Source of the DNA: UBA7359 sp041689615
GTDB taxonomy: Bacteria; Pseudomonadota; Gammaproteobacteria; Eutrophobiales; Eutrophobiaceae
Direction: 5' to 3'
Assembly (NCBI GenBank): GCA_041689615.1
Contig: JBDNFW010000036.1
Location: 1 to 64,000 of the forward strand
DNA: 64,000 nucleotides
The translations under genes and the position numbers were made by a program. Position 1 is the stretch's first letter. Every line of letters starts with the position of its first letter. Positions 61,130 to 64,000 of this stretch are shown here, piece after piece. Under the pieces are notes generated by a model. The model did no database searches. It saw nothing but the letters and a program-made list of their open reading frames with translations, and was not told the DNA's origin.

Positions 61130-61864
61130 TTAATACGGCATAAATGGGCTGGCAAAAAATCGTGCTAACCAACCATTTTTATTTGTATCTGAAAGCGCAC
61201 CTTCACCGATGTAATTAATTGTCGCATCAGCAATCTGAGTAGACTGCACTGTATTATTAGTGAGGATATCTACCGGACGTACAATGCCGGACAGTTGTAT
61301 GTATTCGACACCATTGTTCAGAGTGACACGTTTTTCTCCGCGTACGATTAAGTTTCCGTTAGGTAATACTTCAACAACAAAAACTGTAATATTGCCTGTT
61401 AAAATATTGCTTTGATCTGCCGCGCCACTTCCAGTGAGCGCATGATCTGAATGTAAATTACTCTGCAAACTTAAGTCTTGAGTAGCTGACAATGGTGTGA
61501 ATTTTGGCAAACTAAATTCTGGACTTGCACCAAAGATAGTCGGATTGTCTATGTTTGCAGTCGAATCCTTAGAGAGAGTCGTTGTTGCATCTTTTTCAGC
61601 ATTGGTCGCTTCATTTAATACGACTGTCAGAATATCACCTACTCTGCGTGCTTTAAGATCTTCAAATAAACGCATATCAAAACCGGGTTTATAGATTGAA
61701 CCATTGGATTCTGGTTCCACTGGTGGCAATGTTGGTCGCACAGCGGCAAAGGCCGGATCACGTTTTGGCTGCGTTTGACAAGCAGAAACTAGCAGCAAAG
61801 AACATAACACCATGAAAACTATAGAAAACTTATAATCACCTGCATGTCTATTCATCATTTTCAC
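61130..61864 (-). CDS. flgH: flagellar L-ring lipoprotein FlgH
   Basis: 244-aa outer-membrane lipoprotein. The signal ends in a lipobox LLVSAC (Cys about residue 29). The core has SIYKPGFDMRLFEDLKARRVGDI, TVVLNEATNAEKDATT, LPNGNLIVRGEKRVTLN and GIVRPVDILTNNTVQSTQIADA. Starts 6 nt after flgG; MKM or MNR starts nearby make no difference to the mature protein. Confidence 0.96.
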   Translation of the reverse strand: MKMMNRHAGDYKFSIVFMVLCSLLLVSACQTQPKRDPAFAAVRPTLPPVEPESNGSIYKPGFDMRLFEDLKARRVGDILTVVLNEATNAEKDATTTLSKDSTANIDNPTIFGASPEFSLPKFTPLSATQDLSLQSNLHSDHALTGSGAADQSNILTGNITVFVVEVLPNGNLIVRGEKRVTLNNGVEYIQLSGIVRPVDILTNNTVQSTQIADATINYIGEGALSDTNKNGWLARFFASPFMPY

Positions 61865-61870
61865 TCGCTT

Positions 61871-62656
61871 TTAAAGATTGTTACTAGCGTATTGCAACAT
61901 TTGATCCGCAGTTGAGATTGCCTTTGAATTCATTTCATAAGCACGTTGTGTTTCGATCATATTGACCAATTCTTCAACGACATTAACATTCGAACTTTCC
62001 AGAGCACCTTGTATCGTACGGCCTAATCCTGATAAACCAGGTGTGCCTGTTATCGGCGAACCACTAGCGGCTGTTTCTTTCAATAAATTATCTCCCATCG
62101 GCTGTAACCCGGTTGGATTTATAAAATCAGAAAGTTGAATAGAACCCACTTGCGTTGGCGTCGTAGTTCCTGCCACTAAGGCACTGACAACACCATCTTC
62201 GCCAACGGAAATATTAATAGTATTGGTAGGTATCGTTATGGCTGGTTGCAGAAGAAAACCGTTTGAGGTAACTACTCGTCCTTGTGAATCCAGTTGAAAT
62301 GTTCCGTCACGAGTATAAGACGACGACCCATCCGGCATTAATATTTCAAAAAAACCGTTGCCGGTAATACCAAGATCCAGCGGATTTTCTGTTTGTATGA
62401 TATTGCCCTGACTGTAAAATTTCTGGGTAGACATTGTTCTTACGCCTGTACCAATCATTAAGCCGGATGGAATTTCCGTACTTTGTGAAGATTGCGCCCC
62501 AGGTTGTCTTACCGTTTGATACAACAAGTCATTAAAAACAGGTCTTGCATTTTTATATCCGGTTGTATTAACGTTTGCCAGATTATTTGCAATCACCGCC
62601 ATACGCGTCTGCTGTGCATCGAGACCTGTTTTTGAAATCCTTAGTGCTTGAGTCAT
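61871..62656 (-). CDS. flgG: flagellar distal rod protein FlgG
   Basis: 261-aa rod protein. N-terminal KTGLDAQQTRMAVIANNLANVNTTGYK, the central GITGNGFFEILMPDGSSSYTR and VTSNGFLLQPAITIPTNT, and the C-terminal NVNVVEELVNMIETQRAYEM motif identify FlgG rather than FlgF. It lies 40 nt behind flgF. Confidence 0.97.
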   Translation of the reverse strand: MTQALRISKTGLDAQQTRMAVIANNLANVNTTGYKNARPVFNDLLYQTVRQPGAQSSQSTEIPSGLMIGTGVRTMSTQKFYSQGNIIQTENPLDLGITGNGFFEILMPDGSSSYTRDGTFQLDSQGRVVTSNGFLLQPAITIPTNTINISVGEDGVVSALVAGTTTPTQVGSIQLSDFINPTGLQPMGDNLLKETAASGSPITGTPGLSGLGRTIQGALESSNVNVVEELVNMIETQRAYEMNSKAISTADQMLQYASNNL

Positions 62657-62696
62657 TTTTATTTCTCCAACTCGTCAAATATTTTATTGATAAAAA

Positions 62697-63437
62697 CTAA
62701 TTCAGTGAAAGTATTCGTGTACCGACTTCGTCATTTTCTTTTGCCGCAGTCATCGCCTTTATCTCCAGTTCGAAGCGACGTGCATGCTCGATCATTCTTA
62801 CCATCGCACCGACCATGTTGACATTACTACCTTCCAATGATTCCGGTGCTAATCTAATACTTGCATCGAAATTTAACGGTTCACCATTTTTTAATCGAAA
62901 TAATCCATCGTCACCTTTATAAAGATCTTCAACCGCCGGGTTCACCAACTTAATTCGATCCAGCACAGCCAAAGATTTTTCATCCTGTCCTTTAGGGCGA
63001 ATGGTAATCGTGCCATCATTACCAATGACGATTGCTTCTGCAGGAGGTACGGCTACTGGACCACCGTTACCATAAATGAGATTACCATTTCCATTTTCCA
63101 GAAAACCAACATTGTTAATCCGCATATCACCACGTCGTGTGTAAGCTTCTGATCCATCGGCCGCTTGAACAGCGATCCAACCGTCGCCATTAATGGCAAA
63201 GTCCAAAGGATTACCCGTGCTATAAATAGTGCCTGGCGAAAAATCGATACCGGGTCTTTCTGACAAGGCATACACTCTTGAAGGATGACCATCACCAAAT
63301 ACCGGCATACTCCTGTACTGTTCCATGTCTGCTCGAAAACCCGTCATCTGGGCATTAGCGAGATTATTTGCAACTGCCGCTTGTCCCAGTAACGTATTAC
63401 TGGCTGCAGACATTGATATATAAAGTGATTTATCCAT
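62697..63437 (-). CDS. flgF: flagellar proximal rod protein FlgF
   Basis: 246-aa rod protein. MDKSLYISMSAASNTLLGQA then AVANNLANAQMTGFRADMEQY, LDFAINGDGWIAVQAADGSEA and GSNVNMVGAMVRMIEHARRF. The start MDKSLY is diagnostic for FlgF. It lies between flgE and flgG. Confidence 0.97.
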   Translation of the reverse strand: MDKSLYISMSAASNTLLGQAAVANNLANAQMTGFRADMEQYRSMPVFGDGHPSRVYALSERPGIDFSPGTIYSTGNPLDFAINGDGWIAVQAADGSEAYTRRGDMRINNVGFLENGNGNLIYGNGGPVAVPPAEAIVIGNDGTITIRPKGQDEKSLAVLDRIKLVNPAVEDLYKGDDGLFRLKNGEPLNFDASIRLAPESLEGSNVNMVGAMVRMIEHARRFELEIKAMTAAKENDEVGTRILSLN

Positions 63438-63452
63438 GATTCAATTTTGCCT

Positions 63453-64000
63453 TTATCTCAGGTTAATGATCGACTGGGTGATTGTGTCGGAAGTACTAAT
63501 CACTTCTGCATTAGCCTGAAATGAACGTTGGGCAATGATCATATTCACCAGTTCTTCTGAAAGATCGACATTAGACTGTTCCAATGCGCCGGCCTGAATT
63601 AATCCCAGACTTGCTGTTCCCGGAGAACCCACCGTTACCGCACCTGAGGTAAATGTTTCGCCCCAGGATGTATCACTGACTGGTTGCAAACCTTGCGAGT
63701 TTGGAAAGTCAGCAAGCGCAATTTGTCCTTCTACACTGGATTGACCGTTAGTAAAACGCGCAAAGATAATACCTTCGCTATCAATATCAAGACCACTTAG
63801 CCTGCCTGTAGTAAAGCCATCCTGAGCTAATGCATTAACAGAAAAAGAAGCTCCAAATTGAGTAGCAGCAGAATAATCCTGTGCTAATGTCATTGCAGCT
63901 CCACCACCCGAAGGGGTAAAAGAGGCAATATTAACAACACCAGCAGCCGGAGTAGTTAAGGCACCTGCGGTAGAAAAGCTTAATGTATCGGGTCCACCGA
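63453..64000 (-). CDS. flgE: flagellar hook protein FlgE, 5' part beyond the window
   Basis: The reading frame is open up to the window edge, so only the C-terminal 181 or so residues are present. FGASFSVNALAQDGFTTGRL, GIIFARFTNGQSSVEGQIAL and LADFPNSQGLQPVSDTSWGE are typical of hook protein. The C-terminus has AGALEQSNVDLSEELVNMII and AQRSFQANAEVIST. It is first in the visible flg run; flgBCD are expected outside the window. Confidence 0.96.
   Translation of the reverse strand, partial: GGPDTLSFSTAGALTTPAAGVVNIASFTPSGGGAAMTLAQDYSAATQFGASFSVNALAQDGFTTGRLSGLDIDSEGIIFARFTNGQSSVEGQIALADFPNSQGLQPVSDTSWGETFTSGAVTVGSPGTASLGLIQAGALEQSNVDLSEELVNMIIAQRSFQANAEVISTSDTITQSIINLR

Noticed and set aside
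1..64000. CRISPR arrays, insertion sequences or prophage genes
   Set aside because: No regularly spaced repeats, transposase motifs or phage structural genes were seen on either strand.

Overview
The window is AT-rich chromosomal DNA of a polarly flagellated gammaproteobacterium. Three things point there: the E. coli-like order orn-nnrD-tsaE-amidase, the dnaX-ybaB-recR block with 4.5S RNA beside it, and above all a FleQ/FleSR/FlhFG-type flagellar cluster with cheYZAB-motCD-parC-parP-cheW as in Pseudomonas, Shewanella, Vibrio and Marinobacter relatives. I cannot name the genus.

Positions 1-11500 hold housekeeping genes: a cut-off LysM amidase, tsaE, nnrD, orn, a Ste24-like protease with a small cytochrome c, a YaiI protein, recR, ybaB, dnaX, the SRP RNA ffs, bioA, a periplasmic cyclophilin and a PilZ-like protein. 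Positions 11500-13700 are a small accessory island. It holds a DUF2784 membrane gene framed by integron-cassette-like sequence, a BrnT-like toxin/antitoxin pair between 44-bp direct repeats, a broken copy of tRNA-Ser, a GC-rich palindromic insert, and the intact tRNA-Ser(GGA).

From 13750 to the right edge is one large motility cluster, nearly all on the minus strand. In transcription order, from right to left, it runs flgE(partial)FGHIJKL; then fliC, flaG, fliD, fliS, fliT; fleQ; fleSR; fliEFGHIJ; fliK; fliLMNOPQR-flhBA-flhFG-fliA; cheYZAB-motCD-parC-parP; and cheW, a new 53-aa ORF and a DUF2802 gene. I read five sigma-54 promoters by eye (fliL, fliK, fleSR, fliD and one plus-strand promoter) and a near-perfect sigma-28 promoter before fliC. 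These fit a FleQ -> FleSR -> FliA hierarchy.

Three observations stand out. (1) Between fliC and flgL two plus-strand genes follow a sigma-54 promoter. They share a homologous TPR N-terminus but carry different enzymes, a methyltransferase and a sulfotransferase; they are candidates for modification of the filament. (2) The unusually long flagellin (822 aa) and the unusually long hook-filament junction protein FlgL (636 aa) carry the same kind of degenerate repeat domain. (3) fliA has an in-frame TGA where an arginine is expected, and the missing C-terminal tail (LKAKVQRLLTE) is still readable behind it. Smaller curiosities are the attC-like DUF2784 cassette, the stacked tRNA-Ser repeats around the toxin-antitoxin module, tandem hairpin repeats after cheW, and an unknown plus-strand gene splitting parP from cheW.
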